From Marinobacter persicus (lineage in GTDB: Bacteria > Pseudomonadota > Gammaproteobacteria > Pseudomonadales > Oleiphilaceae), in assembly GCF_900114155.1 (NCBI RefSeq), contig NZ_FOSC01000003.1, positions 62,001 to 126,000 on the forward strand: a stretch of DNA of 64,000 nt, given 5' to 3'. Below the pieces are notes generated by a model. It did not search any database. It was not told where the DNA came from and saw nothing but the letters and a program-made list of their open reading frames with translations. Within the stretch, counting starts at the first letter, position 1; each line of letters begins with the position of its first letter. Position numbers and translations under genes: made by a program. This document shows positions 20,337 to 30,149 of this stretch, piece after piece.

Positions 20337-20351
20337 ATTTGTTTTTGTCAA
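20322..20351 (-). promoter_or_regulatory. Sigma70 promoter of the small RNA
   Basis: On the minus strand a consensus -35 TTGACA (20346-20351) is followed after 17-18 bp by TTATCA/TATCAT (20322-20328) as -10. The predicted start is the A at 20315, which is also the first base of the 5' hairpin. Confidence 0.7.
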
Positions 20352-20396
20352 ACGGATTTGCCGTTTTTTAAGTGAATATTTTTTCAGGAGAAAAGT

Positions 20397-20687
20397 ATGA
20401 CCTATGAAGAGTTGATTGAGCGGCTGGATCCGACCGTATACCAGAACCTCAAACGATCCCTGGAGCTTGGCAAATGGCCGGACGGCCGCAGAATGTCGCC
20501 GGAGCAGCGGGAAATTACCCTGGAAGCGGTGATTTACTACGAGAACAAGCACAACATTCCCGAAGAGCAGCGCACGGGCTTCATCGATCGGGGTGAAAAA
20601 GCCGGCACCGCCTGTGACCCGACCGTTAACCTGGGCAAGCAAAAGCCGGACGCCGATTCCGGCCAGTTTACCGAGGTTAAGGTTTGA
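20397..20687 (+). CDS. DUF1315 family protein (YeaC-like)
   Basis: A 96-residue cytosolic protein of the YeaC/DUF1315 family: YEELIERLDPTVYQNLKRSLELGKWPDGR is its signature. Function unknown. A strong AGGAGA precedes the ATG. Its stop codon overlaps the TTG start of the next gene, so the pair is translationally coupled. A Fur box lies about 60 bp upstream, which makes iron control possible. Confidence 0.85.
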   Translation: MTYEELIERLDPTVYQNLKRSLELGKWPDGRRMSPEQREITLEAVIYYENKHNIPEEQRTGFIDRGEKAGTACDPTVNLGKQKPDADSGQFTEVKV

Positions 20688-21520
20688 GCGAGCTCCTGGA
20701 TATAACCGGCCGGTTACGCAAAATGCCGGTCGGGCCTGAAACACCGGTGAGTTATCAACTGGCGGTGGGTGATGAGCGTATCGCGGTGAACGATTTGCTC
20801 GGACGCCGGATCAAGCTGGAGTTTGAGGGTGTCATCCGTTGCATCCATTGCGACCGGAAAACCAAAAAGAGCTTCAACCAGGGGTACTGCTATCCCTGCT
20901 TCCGCAAGCTGGCGGCCTGCGACAGCTGCATCATGAGCCCGGAGAAATGCCATTTCCATCTCGGTACCTGTCGCGAGCCGGAGTGGGGCGAGCGCAACTG
21001 CATGGTGGAGCACGTGGTTTACCTGGCCAATTCCAGCGGCCTGAAAGTCGGCATCACCCGTGGCAGCCAGGTGCCCACCCGCTGGATTGACCAGGGCGCG
21101 GTGGAAGCCATTCCCATGCTCAGGGTATCCACCCGGTATCTGGCCGGCCTGGTGGAAGTGGCCTGCAAGCCCCATGTAAACGACCGCACCAACTGGCGGG
21201 CCATGCTCAAGGGCGATGTGCCGGAGCTGGATCTGCCCGCCGAGCGCGAGCGTATCCTTTCACTGATCGCCGACGATCTTGAGCAGCTGCGCGAGCAGCA
21301 TGGCGCCGACAGCCTGCGTGCCGTGGATGAAACACCGCTGCCGCTGAGTTACCCGGTGCAGGTCTGGCCAGCCAAAGTCGCCAGCCACAATCTGGACAAG
21401 ACACCGGAAGTGGAGGGCAGGCTGCACGGCATCAAGGGCCAGTACCTGATTCTGGATACCGGCGTCATAAACATTCGAAAATTTACCGGCTATGAAGTCC
21501 GGTTCCGGGTATTGGATTAA
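20684..21520 (+). CDS. DUF2797 family protein with zinc-binding cysteines
   Basis: 278 residues. Four Cys pairs or Cys/His groups (CIHCD, YCYPCF, CDSC, CHFHLGTC) in residues 50-95 suggest a zinc ribbon. The next segment, HVVYLANSSGLKVGITR with a following RW, resembles the core of GIY-YIG endonuclease-like domains. Function unknown. The start is TTG overlapping the stop of the DUF1315 gene. The pair sits next to pepN, an arrangement I recall from pseudomonads. Confidence 0.8.
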   Translation: MSELLDITGRLRKMPVGPETPVSYQLAVGDERIAVNDLLGRRIKLEFEGVIRCIHCDRKTKKSFNQGYCYPCFRKLAACDSCIMSPEKCHFHLGTCREPEWGERNCMVEHVVYLANSSGLKVGITRGSQVPTRWIDQGAVEAIPMLRVSTRYLAGLVEVACKPHVNDRTNWRAMLKGDVPELDLPAERERILSLIADDLEQLREQHGADSLRAVDETPLPLSYPVQVWPAKVASHNLDKTPEVEGRLHGIKGQYLILDTGVINIRKFTGYEVRFRVLD

Positions 21521-21564
21521 CAAGCCTCTGATGAACCCCGGCCAATGCAATCTGGAGAAAGTGA

Positions 21565-24207
21565 ATGCGAACCGATCAGCCCCAAACCATCTATCTGAGC
21601 GAATACCAGGTGCCAGCGTATCTGGTGGACCAGATCGACCTGCGCTTTGAGCTGTTTGAAGACGGCGCCCGGGTACACAGCACGCTCACCATGCGCCGCA
21701 ATCCTGAGTCCGGGGCCCCGGGCCAGCGCCTGGAACTGGACGGGGACAGCCTGATACTGGAATCCGTGGCGCTGGATGGCCAGACACTCATCCCGGATGC
21801 GTATGAAGAGGCTGATGGCAAGCTGGTGATTGCCGATGTGCCCGGGCAGTTCGAGCTGTCGGTCGTGACCTGGATCGAGCCACAGAACAATACCCGTCTG
21901 GAAGGGCTGTACAAGTCTTCGGGCATGTTCTGCACCCAATGCGAGGCGGAAGGCTTCCGGTGCATCACCTATTACCCGGACCGCCCGGACGTCATGGCCC
22001 GGTTCCGCACCCGGATCGAGGCTGACAGGCAAAGCTACCCGGTGCTTTTGTCCAACGGCAACCCGGTAGAGCAGGGCGAGCTGGAAAACGGTCGTCACTT
22101 CGTGACCTGGGAAGACCCGTTTCCCAAGCCGGCGTACCTGTTTGCCCTGGTTGCCGGGGACCTGACGGAAAAACGTGACAGTTTTACCACCTGTTCAGGC
22201 CGTGAGATTGATCTGCGCATGTACGTGGAGCCCCGCAACGCCGAAAAGTGTGACTTCGCCATGGATGCCCTGAAGCGCTCCATGCGCTGGGACGAGGAGG
22301 TTTACGGCCGTGAATACGACCTGGATATCTTCATGATCGTGGCCGTGGACGACTTCAACATGGGCGCCATGGAAAACAAGGGCCTGAACATCTTCAATTC
22401 CTCCTGTGTGCTCGCCAGCCAGGACACCGCCACCGATGCCACCTTCCAGCGGATTGAAGCCATCGTCGCCCACGAGTACTTTCACAACTGGTCAGGCAAC
22501 CGGGTGACCTGCCGCGACTGGTTCCAATTGAGCCTGAAAGAAGGCTTTACCGTCTTCCGTGATGCCCAGTTCTCCGCCGACGTGGGGTCGCCCACCGTCA
22601 AGCGTATTGAAGATGCTACCTTGCTGCGCACCGCCCAGTTTGCCGAGGACGCCGGCCCAATGGCGCATCCGGTGCGCCCGGCCTCCTACATGGAAATCGC
22701 CAACTTCTACACCCTGACCATCTACGAGAAAGGGGAAGAGGTGGTGCGCATGATCCACAACCTGTTGGGCCCGGAGCTGTTCCGCAAGGGCAGTGACCTG
22801 TATTTTGAACGGCACGACGGCCAGGCGGTGACCACCGACGACTTCGTCAAGGCCATGGAAGATGCTTCCGGCCGTGACCTGAGCCAGTTCCGTCTGTGGT
22901 ACGAGCAGGCTGGTACGCCGGTGCTCACGGTTGAAGACGAGCATGATGCCGAGCAGGGTATCTACCGCCTGATCATTCGCCAGACCGTGCCGGACACTCC
23001 CGGACAGACCAACAAGAAGCCCCAGCACATTCCCTTTGCCGTGGGATTGCTCGATGAGCATGGCCAGGTGCTGCCGCTGGCGCTGACGGCGGATGAGCAC
23101 AACGCACCGACCGAGCGGGTCCTGGAGATTACCGGGGCAGAGCAGGTCTTCGAATTCCATGGCATCGAGGAACCCCCGGTTCCGTCCCTGTTGCGGGACT
23201 TCTCCGCACCGGTGCGTGTTCGTTACCCCTATACCCGTGAACAGCTGCTGTTTCTGATGAGCCACGACACCGACGGTTTCAATCGCTGGGATGCCGGGCA
23301 GAAGCTGGCTATTGATGTGATCGAATCGCTGGTTGGCGAGGACGATGGCAAAGAGATCGATCCGCGCCTGGTGGGCGCGTATCGGACCCTTTTGAATGAC
23401 ACTTCCCTGGATCAGGCGCTGGTGGCCAAAATGCTCCAGCTGCCATCGGAGAACTATCTGGTGGAGCTGGCCGATGAAGCCGATGTGCCTTCCATTCACC
23501 ATGCCCGGGAACGGGTTTTGCAGCACCTGGCTGTGTCGTTGCGTGAGGAGCTGCTGGCCTGTTACCAGCGCCACCAGCAGGCGGGCGATTACCAGCTGAC
23601 GCCGGAAGCTATCGCAGGGCGCAGTTTGCGCAACACGGCCCTGGGCTGGTTGTTGCATATCGGAGATGTGGAAGCTCTGGCGCTGGCCAGGTCGCAATTC
23701 GAACAGGCCGACAACATGACAGACCGCCTGGGTGCGCTGCGGGCGCTGGTGAACTCCGGCTTTGACAAGGAGCGCACCGAAGCGCTTGATGCCTTCTACG
23801 AGCGCTTCCAAAATGACCCGCAAGTGGTCGAAATGTGGTTCTCGGTGCAGGCAGCCAGCTTCAAGATGGGGCAGTTGCCGCATATTCGCCACCTGCTGGA
23901 GCATGACGCCTTTGACTGGAAAAACCCGAACAAGGTGCGATCCGTAGTTGGAGCCTTTGCCGGCCAGAACCTGCCGGCATTTCATAACCCCGACGGCAGC
24001 GGCTATGGCTTTCTGGCAGACGTGGTGCGCCGACTGGACGACAGCAACCCGCAAATCGCGGCCCGGCTGGTTACGCCACTGACTCGCTGGAAGAAGTTCG
24101 CACCTGCCTACGGCCGGCAGATGCGCACAGCGCTTGAAAGCATCCGTGACAAGAAGGGGTTGTCCAAGGATGTATACGAGGTGGTGTACAAAAGCCTGGC
24201 GGACTGA
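21565..24207 (+). CDS. pepN: Aminopeptidase N (M1 family)
   Basis: 880 residues, the usual length of gammaproteobacterial PepN. The exopeptidase motif GAMEN is at residues 267-271 and the zinc site is HEYFH (303-307) with Glu326 as third ligand; all catalytic residues are intact. It removes N-terminal residues from peptides in the cytosol. A TCTGGAGA Shine-Dalgarno precedes the ATG. It is probably transcribed alone, ending at the hairpin at 24216-24245. Confidence 0.96.
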   Translation: MRTDQPQTIYLSEYQVPAYLVDQIDLRFELFEDGARVHSTLTMRRNPESGAPGQRLELDGDSLILESVALDGQTLIPDAYEEADGKLVIADVPGQFELSVVTWIEPQNNTRLEGLYKSSGMFCTQCEAEGFRCITYYPDRPDVMARFRTRIEADRQSYPVLLSNGNPVEQGELENGRHFVTWEDPFPKPAYLFALVAGDLTEKRDSFTTCSGREIDLRMYVEPRNAEKCDFAMDALKRSMRWDEEVYGREYDLDIFMIVAVDDFNMGAMENKGLNIFNSSCVLASQDTATDATFQRIEAIVAHEYFHNWSGNRVTCRDWFQLSLKEGFTVFRDAQFSADVGSPTVKRIEDATLLRTAQFAEDAGPMAHPVRPASYMEIANFYTLTIYEKGEEVVRMIHNLLGPELFRKGSDLYFERHDGQAVTTDDFVKAMEDASGRDLSQFRLWYEQAGTPVLTVEDEHDAEQGIYRLIIRQTVPDTPGQTNKKPQHIPFAVGLLDEHGQVLPLALTADEHNAPTERVLEITGAEQVFEFHGIEEPPVPSLLRDFSAPVRVRYPYTREQLLFLMSHDTDGFNRWDAGQKLAIDVIESLVGEDDGKEIDPRLVGAYRTLLNDTSLDQALVAKMLQLPSENYLVELADEADVPSIHHARERVLQHLAVSLREELLACYQRHQQAGDYQLTPEAIAGRSLRNTALGWLLHIGDVEALALARSQFEQADNMTDRLGALRALVNSGFDKERTEALDAFYERFQNDPQVVEMWFSVQAASFKMGQLPHIRHLLEHDAFDWKNPNKVRSVVGAFAGQNLPAFHNPDGSGYGFLADVVRRLDDSNPQIAARLVTPLTRWKKFAPAYGRQMRTALESIRDKKGLSKDVYEVVYKSLAD

Positions 24208-24215
24208 AGCTGGCC

Positions 24216-24257
24216 GCCCCGCGGCTCCTTTCATGGCTGCGGGGCGCTTGGCTTTTT
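24216..24257 (+). terminator. Probable terminator after pepN
   Basis: Arms GCCCCGC (24216-24222) and GCGGGGC (24239-24245) form a 7-bp GC stem, followed 7 bp later by TTTTT. The gap before the T-run makes it a weaker call. Confidence 0.5.
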
Positions 24258-24399
24258 CCAGATAGCTCAGCCGGTTAGGGTGCTAACACCAGCTTTATTT
24301 ATGGCCTGAAGTGTTCTATGTTCTAAATCGAACTGGATGTTTGTCCGACGAAGGGTCCGGACATCCACGATAACCAGCAATAATAAGGAAGAGCACAAC

Positions 24400-25383
24400 A
24401 TGACAATGAAACTCAAAACCTCCGTTCTGGCGGTCGCAGCTGCCGTCAGCCTTGGCGCCGCCTCTACCTCGGTTTCTGCCCAGGAACAGCGTTTCGTTAC
24501 GATCGGTACCGGTGGTGTGACCGGGGTTTATTATCCGGCTGGTGGTGCTATCTGCCGTCTGGTGAATATGGATCGCAAGGAGCACGGAATCCGCTGCTCG
24601 GTTGAAAGTACCGGTGGTTCGGTTTACAACCTGAACGCCATTCGCCAGGGCGAGCTGGATCTGGCCGTCGCCCAGTCTGACTGGCAGTACCACGCCTATA
24701 ATGGCACCAGCCAGTTTGAGGATGACGGCGCCAACGAAGACCTGCGTGCTGTTTTCTCCCTGCATCCGGAACCGTTTACCGTTGTGGCCAGCAAGGAATC
24801 CGGCATCAAGAACTTTGAGGATCTCGAAGGCAAGCGGGTTTCCGTGGGTAACCCGGGTTCCGGCCAGCGAGCCACCGCCGAAGTGCTGATGGAAGAAATG
24901 GGCTGGACCTTGGACAAGTTCTCCCTGGCTGCCGAAATCAAGGCTGCCGAGCAGTCTCAGGCGCTGTGTGACGGCAACATTGATGCTTTCTTCTACACCG
25001 TCGGCCATCCCTCCGGTGCCATCAAGGAAGCCACCACGTCCTGCGACAGCGTACTGGTGAACGTCGATAACGAAGCGACCAAAAAGCTGATCGACGACAA
25101 CCCGTACTACCGTAAAGCGGTAATTCCGGGCGGCATGTATCGTGGCTCTGACGAAGACGTGACCACCTTTGGTGTGGCTGCCACCTTCGTATCTTCCACC
25201 GATGTGCCCGAAGATGTGGTCTATCAGGTTGTGAAGGCTGTCTTCGAGAACTTCGACGACTTCAAGCGCCTGCACCCTGCCTTTGCCAACCTGAACAAAG
25301 AAGAAATGGTCTCCGATGCCCTGAGTGCTCCCCTGCACCCGGGCGCTGAGAAGTACTATCGTGAAGCTGGCCTGATCGACTGA
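24400..25383 (+). CDS. TAXI-family TRAP transporter solute-binding protein
   Basis: 327 residues with a signal peptide (cleavage after SVSA, about residue 26). The mature protein opens with [25 protein letters not shown], the TAXI signature, and contains [15 protein letters not shown]. It would capture a small solute in the periplasm, typically an organic acid or amino acid such as glutamate, and hand it to the fused permease encoded next. The ATG at 24400 is chosen because it follows AAGGAAG and starts the signal peptide. Confidence 0.92.
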   Translation: MTMKLKTSVLAVAAAVSLGAASTSVSAQEQRFVTIGTGGVTGVYYPAGGAICRLVNMDRKEHGIRCSVESTGGSVYNLNAIRQGELDLAVAQSDWQYHAYNGTSQFEDDGANEDLRAVFSLHPEPFTVVASKESGIKNFEDLEGKRVSVGNPGSGQRATAEVLMEEMGWTLDKFSLAAEIKAAEQSQALCDGNIDAFFYTVGHPSGAIKEATTSCDSVLVNVDNEATKKLIDDNPYYRKAVIPGGMYRGSDEDVTTFGVAATFVSSTDVPEDVVYQVVKAVFENFDDFKRLHPAFANLNKEEMVSDALSAPLHPGAEKYYREAGLID

Positions 25384-25392
25384 TAGGCCTTT

Positions 25393-25426
25393 CCATCAGA
25401 GCGGGCCCTGGTGCCCGCTCTGATGG
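25393..25426 (+). terminator. Strong intercistronic hairpin between receptor and permease
   Basis: Perfect 14-bp arms CCATCAGAGCGGGC and GCCCGCTCTGATGG around a 6-nt loop. Only a short T-rich tail follows, so it probably stabilises the receptor mRNA or partly stops transcription, which would keep receptor levels above permease levels. Confidence 0.75.
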
Positions 25427-25462
25427 TTCTATTCCGGTAATTTCCTTCCGCAGGAACGTTTT

Positions 25463-28063
25463 ATGCCAAAAAAAGACCCCGGTGCCCGGGAAAGCGTTGA
25501 TGCCCTGAAAGTCGATCAGGTTTTACAGACAGAAACCGGCGGCAGGGCGCTGACCGGACCTTCGGCGGTTTTGCTGTTTATTGTTCCGGTGTGCTGGTCC
25601 TTGTTCCAGCTCTGGATTGCTTCACCTCTGCCGTTCATTCTCGATTTCGGTATTTTCAATTCCACGGAAGCGCGCTCCATCCATCTCGCGTTTGCCGTTT
25701 TTCTGGCCTATTCGGCCTTCCCCATGATCAAGGGGAAACACACCACCAAGGTGCCCGTTTATGACTGGGTCCTGGCACTGGCGGCCGCCTTTGCCGCGTC
25801 CTACCTGTACGTGTTCTATGACCAGCTTTCTACCCGTCCGGGTGCGCCCATCACCATGGACCTTTGGGTTGCTCTCACTGGCCTTGTGTTGTTGCTTGAA
25901 GCCACGCGCCGGGCTCTGGGCCTGCCGCTGACCATCGTTGCGGCGGTGTTTATCACCTATTCCCTGGCCGGTCCCTACATGCCGGATGTGATTTCCCATA
26001 AAGGGGTCAGCCTGAACAAACTGGCGTCACACCAGTGGCTGGGCACCGAGGGTGTGTTCGGTGTGGCGCTCGGTGTTTCCACCAGTTTTGTGTTCCTGTT
26101 CGTTTTATTTGGCGCTTTGCTCGAGCGTGCCGGCGCCGGTAACTATTTCATTAAAATGGCTTACGCCATGCTCGGCCACATGCGTGGTGGTCCCGCAAAG
26201 GCGGCGGTGGTTTCCAGTGGCCTGAGCGGCGTGATCTCCGGTTCGTCGATTGCCAACGTGGTGACCACCGGAACCTTCACCATCCCGTTGATGAAGCGGG
26301 TGGGTTTCCCGGCGACCAAAGCCGGTGCGGTGGAAGTGGCTGCGTCCACCAATGGCCAGCTGACGCCTCCGATCATGGGTGCGGCGGCATTTCTGATGGT
26401 CGAGTACGTGGGCATTTCCTATCTCGAAGTGATCAAACACGCCATTCTGCCGGCGATGATTTCCTATGTGGCGCTGATCTATATCGTGCACCTGGAAGCC
26501 TGCAAGCTGAACATGCAGGGCATCGAACGGCCCAACCGGCCGACACTGGCCCAGCGCATGCTGACCTGGGTGGTTTTGTTGCTGGGCCTGAGTGCGCTGA
26601 CATTGGCCGTTTACTACGGCATCGGCTGGATGAAAACGCTGCTGGGCGATGCCGCTATCTGGGTACTGGGCCCCCTGTTGCTGGCGATCTATATAGCGTT
26701 GGTGGGTTATGCCACCCGCTTCCCGGATCTGGAAGAGGATGACCCGAGCAAGGAAATGGGTGCCTTGCCAGAGGTTGGCCCCACGGTTAAATCCGGGCTG
26801 TATTACCTGCTGCCGGTGGTGGTATTGGTCTGGTGCCTGACGGTTGAGCGTTTTTCACCGCAGCTGTCGGCCTTCTGGGCGACCCTGTTCATGATATTTA
26901 TCGTGATCACGCAGCGGCCGCTGAGAGCCTTTTTCCGCAAGCATGGCAGCCTGCCAGCTGAATTTGTGGGCGGTATCGGCGATCTGTTTCATTCGCTGGC
27001 CACCGGCGCCCGCAACATGGTGGGTATTGGTGTGGCCACCGCGACCGCCGGCATTGTCGTGGGTACGGTCACACTCACGGGCATTGGCCTGGTAATGACT
27101 GAATTTGTCGAGCTGATCTCCGGCGGCAATATTCTGCTGATGCTGATATTCACCGCCCTGATCAGTCTGATCCTGGGCATGGGGCTGCCGACCACTGCGA
27201 ATTACATCGTGGTCTCCACGCTGATGGCACCGGTGATTGTCACCCTGGGGGCGGAAAACGGACTTCTGGTGCCACTGATTGCCGTGCACCTGTTTGTGTT
27301 CTATTTCGGGATACTGGCGGATGACACGCCGCCGGTGGGGCTGGCGGCCTATGCCGCTGCGGCCATATCAGGAGCGGACCCGATACGAACCGGTATCCAG
27401 GGCTTCACCTACGATATCCGGACCGCGATTCTGCCATTCATGTTTATCTTCAATACCCAGCTGTTGCTGATCGGGCTGACCGGATGGGTGGATCTGTTGC
27501 TGACCATCTTCAGTGCGGTGACCGCCATGCTGGTGTTCTCGGCGGCAACCCAGGGGTTCTGGTTCACCAAAACCCGCTGGTGGGAAACCGTGTTGCTGTT
27601 GTTGATTACCTTCACGCTGTTCCGTCCCGGCTTCTGGTGGGACATGGTTTACCCGGAATTTGAGGACCGGCCCGCGACGGAAATCTACCAGCACGTGGAA
27701 AATGTGCCGGCAGACAAACCCATTATCCTGCAGGCGTCGGGTATGTCTATTGAGGGGGATGAAACCTCGAAATACGTGCGTCTGACTTTGCCCGAAGGTG
27801 ACACTCCACAACAACGGCTGATGGAAGCCGGCCTGGAGCTCTCTGAAAGCGGTGACCGGATGAACGTCGATTTTGTCGGCTTTGGCAGTGCCGCTGAAGA
27901 TGCGGGTATCGAATTTGGATGGACCATTGATACCGTCCAGGTGGAACTGGACCGACCGCCCAAAGAGTGGATGTTCCTGCCGGCGTTGTTGTTGCTGGGC
28001 GCCCTGGGTTATGGCCAGATCCGGCGCAAGAAACGGGAAGATGCGCTCGCGCCGTCAACCTGA
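25463..28063 (+). CDS. TRAP transporter fused permease (4TM/12TM) with DUF3394 tail
   Basis: 866 residues, the length of a fused small plus large TRAP permease. There are many membrane segments throughout the first 720 residues; the large-subunit signatures GGPAKAAVVSSGLSGVISGSSIANV and NGQLTPPIMGAAAFLM are clear, as is LGMGLPTTANYIV. The last 150 residues match the soluble DUF3394 region often attached to such fusions. It imports the solute bound by the upstream TAXI protein using the sodium or proton gradient. AGGAAC precedes the ATG. Confidence 0.93.
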   Translation: MPKKDPGARESVDALKVDQVLQTETGGRALTGPSAVLLFIVPVCWSLFQLWIASPLPFILDFGIFNSTEARSIHLAFAVFLAYSAFPMIKGKHTTKVPVYDWVLALAAAFAASYLYVFYDQLSTRPGAPITMDLWVALTGLVLLLEATRRALGLPLTIVAAVFITYSLAGPYMPDVISHKGVSLNKLASHQWLGTEGVFGVALGVSTSFVFLFVLFGALLERAGAGNYFIKMAYAMLGHMRGGPAKAAVVSSGLSGVISGSSIANVVTTGTFTIPLMKRVGFPATKAGAVEVAASTNGQLTPPIMGAAAFLMVEYVGISYLEVIKHAILPAMISYVALIYIVHLEACKLNMQGIERPNRPTLAQRMLTWVVLLLGLSALTLAVYYGIGWMKTLLGDAAIWVLGPLLLAIYIALVGYATRFPDLEEDDPSKEMGALPEVGPTVKSGLYYLLPVVVLVWCLTVERFSPQLSAFWATLFMIFIVITQRPLRAFFRKHGSLPAEFVGGIGDLFHSLATGARNMVGIGVATATAGIVVGTVTLTGIGLVMTEFVELISGGNILLMLIFTALISLILGMGLPTTANYIVVSTLMAPVIVTLGAENGLLVPLIAVHLFVFYFGILADDTPPVGLAAYAAAAISGADPIRTGIQGFTYDIRTAILPFMFIFNTQLLLIGLTGWVDLLLTIFSAVTAMLVFSAATQGFWFTKTRWWETVLLLLITFTLFRPGFWWDMVYPEFEDRPATEIYQHVENVPADKPIILQASGMSIEGDETSKYVRLTLPEGDTPQQRLMEAGLELSESGDRMNVDFVGFGSAAEDAGIEFGWTIDTVQVELDRPPKEWMFLPALLLLGALGYGQIRRKKREDALAPST

Positions 28064-28094
28064 CGGTCGTGCTTCCCGGCCTTGTGTTCGTGTA

Positions 28095-28121
28095 AACCCG
28101 GCATTGCTGCCGGGTTTTTTT
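28095..28121 (+). terminator. Intrinsic terminator after the TRAP operon
   Basis: Arms AACCCGGCA and TGCCGGGTT with a 4-nt loop, followed by a run of seven T. Confidence 0.9.
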
Positions 28122-28223
28122 CTGTTAGACTCGCTGGCACTCCGGCGTGCGGTTTGTGTCGCACCGCCGTTAACCATGTGATCACTGGTATAGATCACCG
28201 CTGAGAATCCCGAGGAGATACCC

Positions 28224-30149
28224 ATGCCCGTAGTGACCCTGCCGGATGGCAGCCATCGCAGTTTTTCCGAACCCGTTACCGTTCACGATGTGGCCGCCGA
28301 TATCGGCGCCGGCCTGGCCAAGGCCTCCCTGGCCGGCAAGGTGAATGGCAAGCTGGTGGATACCAGTTACCTGATCGAAGACGATGCGGAGCTTGCCATT
28401 GTCACGGATCGCGATGAAGAAGGCGTGGATATCATCCGCCACTCCACCGCCCACCTGATGGCCATGGCGGTTCAGGAGCTGTTCCCCGGTGCCCAGGTCA
28501 CCATTGGCCCGGTGATTGAAAACGGCTTCTATTACGATTTCAAATACGAGCGCCCGTTCACCAATGAGGATCTGGCCCGTATCGAAAAGCGGATGAACGA
28601 GCTGGCCAAGCAGGATCTGCCGGTTTCCCGCTCCATCATGTCCCGTGACGAAGCCATCAAGCTGTTCGAGGACATGGGCGAGGAATACAAGGTCCAGATC
28701 ATTCAGGACATCCCGGGTGATGAGGATCTCTCGTTCTACCGCCAGGGCGACTTTATCGACCTGTGCCGTGGCCCGCACGTGCCCAGCACCGGCAAGCTCA
28801 AGGCGTTCAAGCTGACCAAGGTGGCCGGAGCCTTCTGGCGCGGCGACCACAACAACGAGCAGTTGCAGCGTATTTACGGCACTGCCTGGGGTAACAAGAA
28901 AGATTTGAAGGCCTATCTGCATCGTCTGGAAGAGGCCGAAAAACGTGACCACCGCAAGGTGGGCAAGAAACTTGGCCTGTTCCACATGCAGGAAGAGGCG
29001 CCGGGCATGGTGTTCTGGCACCCGGATGGCTGGTCGCTGTACCAGGAAATCGAGCAGTACATGCGTGCCCAGCAGCACAAGCATGGCTACCAGGAGATCA
29101 AGACGCCGCAGGTGGTGTCCCGTACCCTCTGGGAAAAATCCGGGCACTGGGACAAGTTCAAGGACGACATGTTCACCACCGAGTCCGAGAAACACGACTA
29201 CGCCATCAAGCCCATGAACTGCCCGTGTCACGTGCAGGTGTTCAACCAGGGCCTGAAGAGCTACAAGGACTTGCCCCTGCGTCTGGCGGAGTTCGGTTCC
29301 TGCCACCGCAACGAGGCCTCCGGTGCCCTCCATGGCCTGATGCGTGTACGCGGATTCACCCAGGACGACGCTCACATCTTCTGCGAAGAGGACGCCATCC
29401 AGGAAGAAGTATCGGCTTTCATCGAGATGTTGCATGAAATCTACGCGGATTTCGGCTTCAGTGAGATTCTGTACAAGCTGTCCACCCGTCCGGAAAAACG
29501 GGTGGGTTCCGATGAGGTTTGGGACAAGGCGGAAGCGGCACTGGAGCAGGCGCTCAATCGCGAAGGCGTGGATTGGGAGCTGCTGCCGGGCGAAGGGGCC
29601 TTCTACGGTCCGAAAATCGAGTTCTCCCTGAAGGACTGTATCGGCCGTGTATGGCAGTGTGGTACCGTGCAGGTGGATTTCTCCATGCCGGGCCGCCTGG
29701 GTGCTCAATACGTGGACGACCACTCCGAGCGCAAAACACCGGTTATGCTGCACCGGGCCGTGCTGGGTTCGTTCGAGCGCTTTATCGGCATCCTCATCGA
29801 GGAATACGAAGGCGCGTTCCCGACCTGGCTGGCGCCAACGCAGGTGGCGGTACTCAACATTACCGACAATCAGGCCGATTATTGCCAGAAACTTGCAGAA
29901 AAACTGGATTCTGCCGGTTATCGTGTAAATGCTGACTTGAGAAACGAGAAGATCGGCTTTAAAATTCGCGAGCATACTCTTAACAAGGTTCCCTATCTGG
30001 TCGTTGTTGGCGATAAAGAAATCGAAAACAATGCCGTTGCCGTAAGGACTCGCAAGGGCGAAGACCTGGGAACCATGTCGGTCGACGAATTCGAGCAACT
30101 GTTGAAGCAAGACGTCGAACGCAAAGGTAGAAACCAAACGGAGATCTGA
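28224..30149 (+). CDS. thrS: Threonyl-tRNA synthetase
   Basis: 641 residues, as in E. coli. Domains in order: TGS (start [11 protein letters not shown]), the editing domain with [16 protein letters not shown], the class II catalytic core with zinc-binding [33 protein letters not shown] and motif 3, then the anticodon-binding domain. It charges tRNA-Thr and clears mischarged Ser. GAGGAGA precedes the ATG. Its stop codon shares one base with the ATT start of infC. An inverted repeat GTGATC/GATCAC lies in the leader (28178-28198); whether it takes part in autoregulation is not decided. Confidence 0.98.
   Translation: MPVVTLPDGSHRSFSEPVTVHDVAADIGAGLAKASLAGKVNGKLVDTSYLIEDDAELAIVTDRDEEGVDIIRHSTAHLMAMAVQELFPGAQVTIGPVIENGFYYDFKYERPFTNEDLARIEKRMNELAKQDLPVSRSIMSRDEAIKLFEDMGEEYKVQIIQDIPGDEDLSFYRQGDFIDLCRGPHVPSTGKLKAFKLTKVAGAFWRGDHNNEQLQRIYGTAWGNKKDLKAYLHRLEEAEKRDHRKVGKKLGLFHMQEEAPGMVFWHPDGWSLYQEIEQYMRAQQHKHGYQEIKTPQVVSRTLWEKSGHWDKFKDDMFTTESEKHDYAIKPMNCPCHVQVFNQGLKSYKDLPLRLAEFGSCHRNEASGALHGLMRVRGFTQDDAHIFCEEDAIQEEVSAFIEMLHEIYADFGFSEILYKLSTRPEKRVGSDEVWDKAEAALEQALNREGVDWELLPGEGAFYGPKIEFSLKDCIGRVWQCGTVQVDFSMPGRLGAQYVDDHSERKTPVMLHRAVLGSFERFIGILIEEYEGAFPTWLAPTQVAVLNITDNQADYCQKLAEKLDSAGYRVNADLRNEKIGFKIREHTLNKVPYLVVVGDKEIENNAVAVRTRKGEDLGTMSVDEFEQLLKQDVERKGRNQTEI

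Noticed and set aside
24256-24300. tRNA-like D-arm sequence after pepN (GATAGCTCAGCCGGTTAGG)
   Set aside because: No acceptor stem, anticodon arm or T-arm follows in position; a chance match or at most a remnant.
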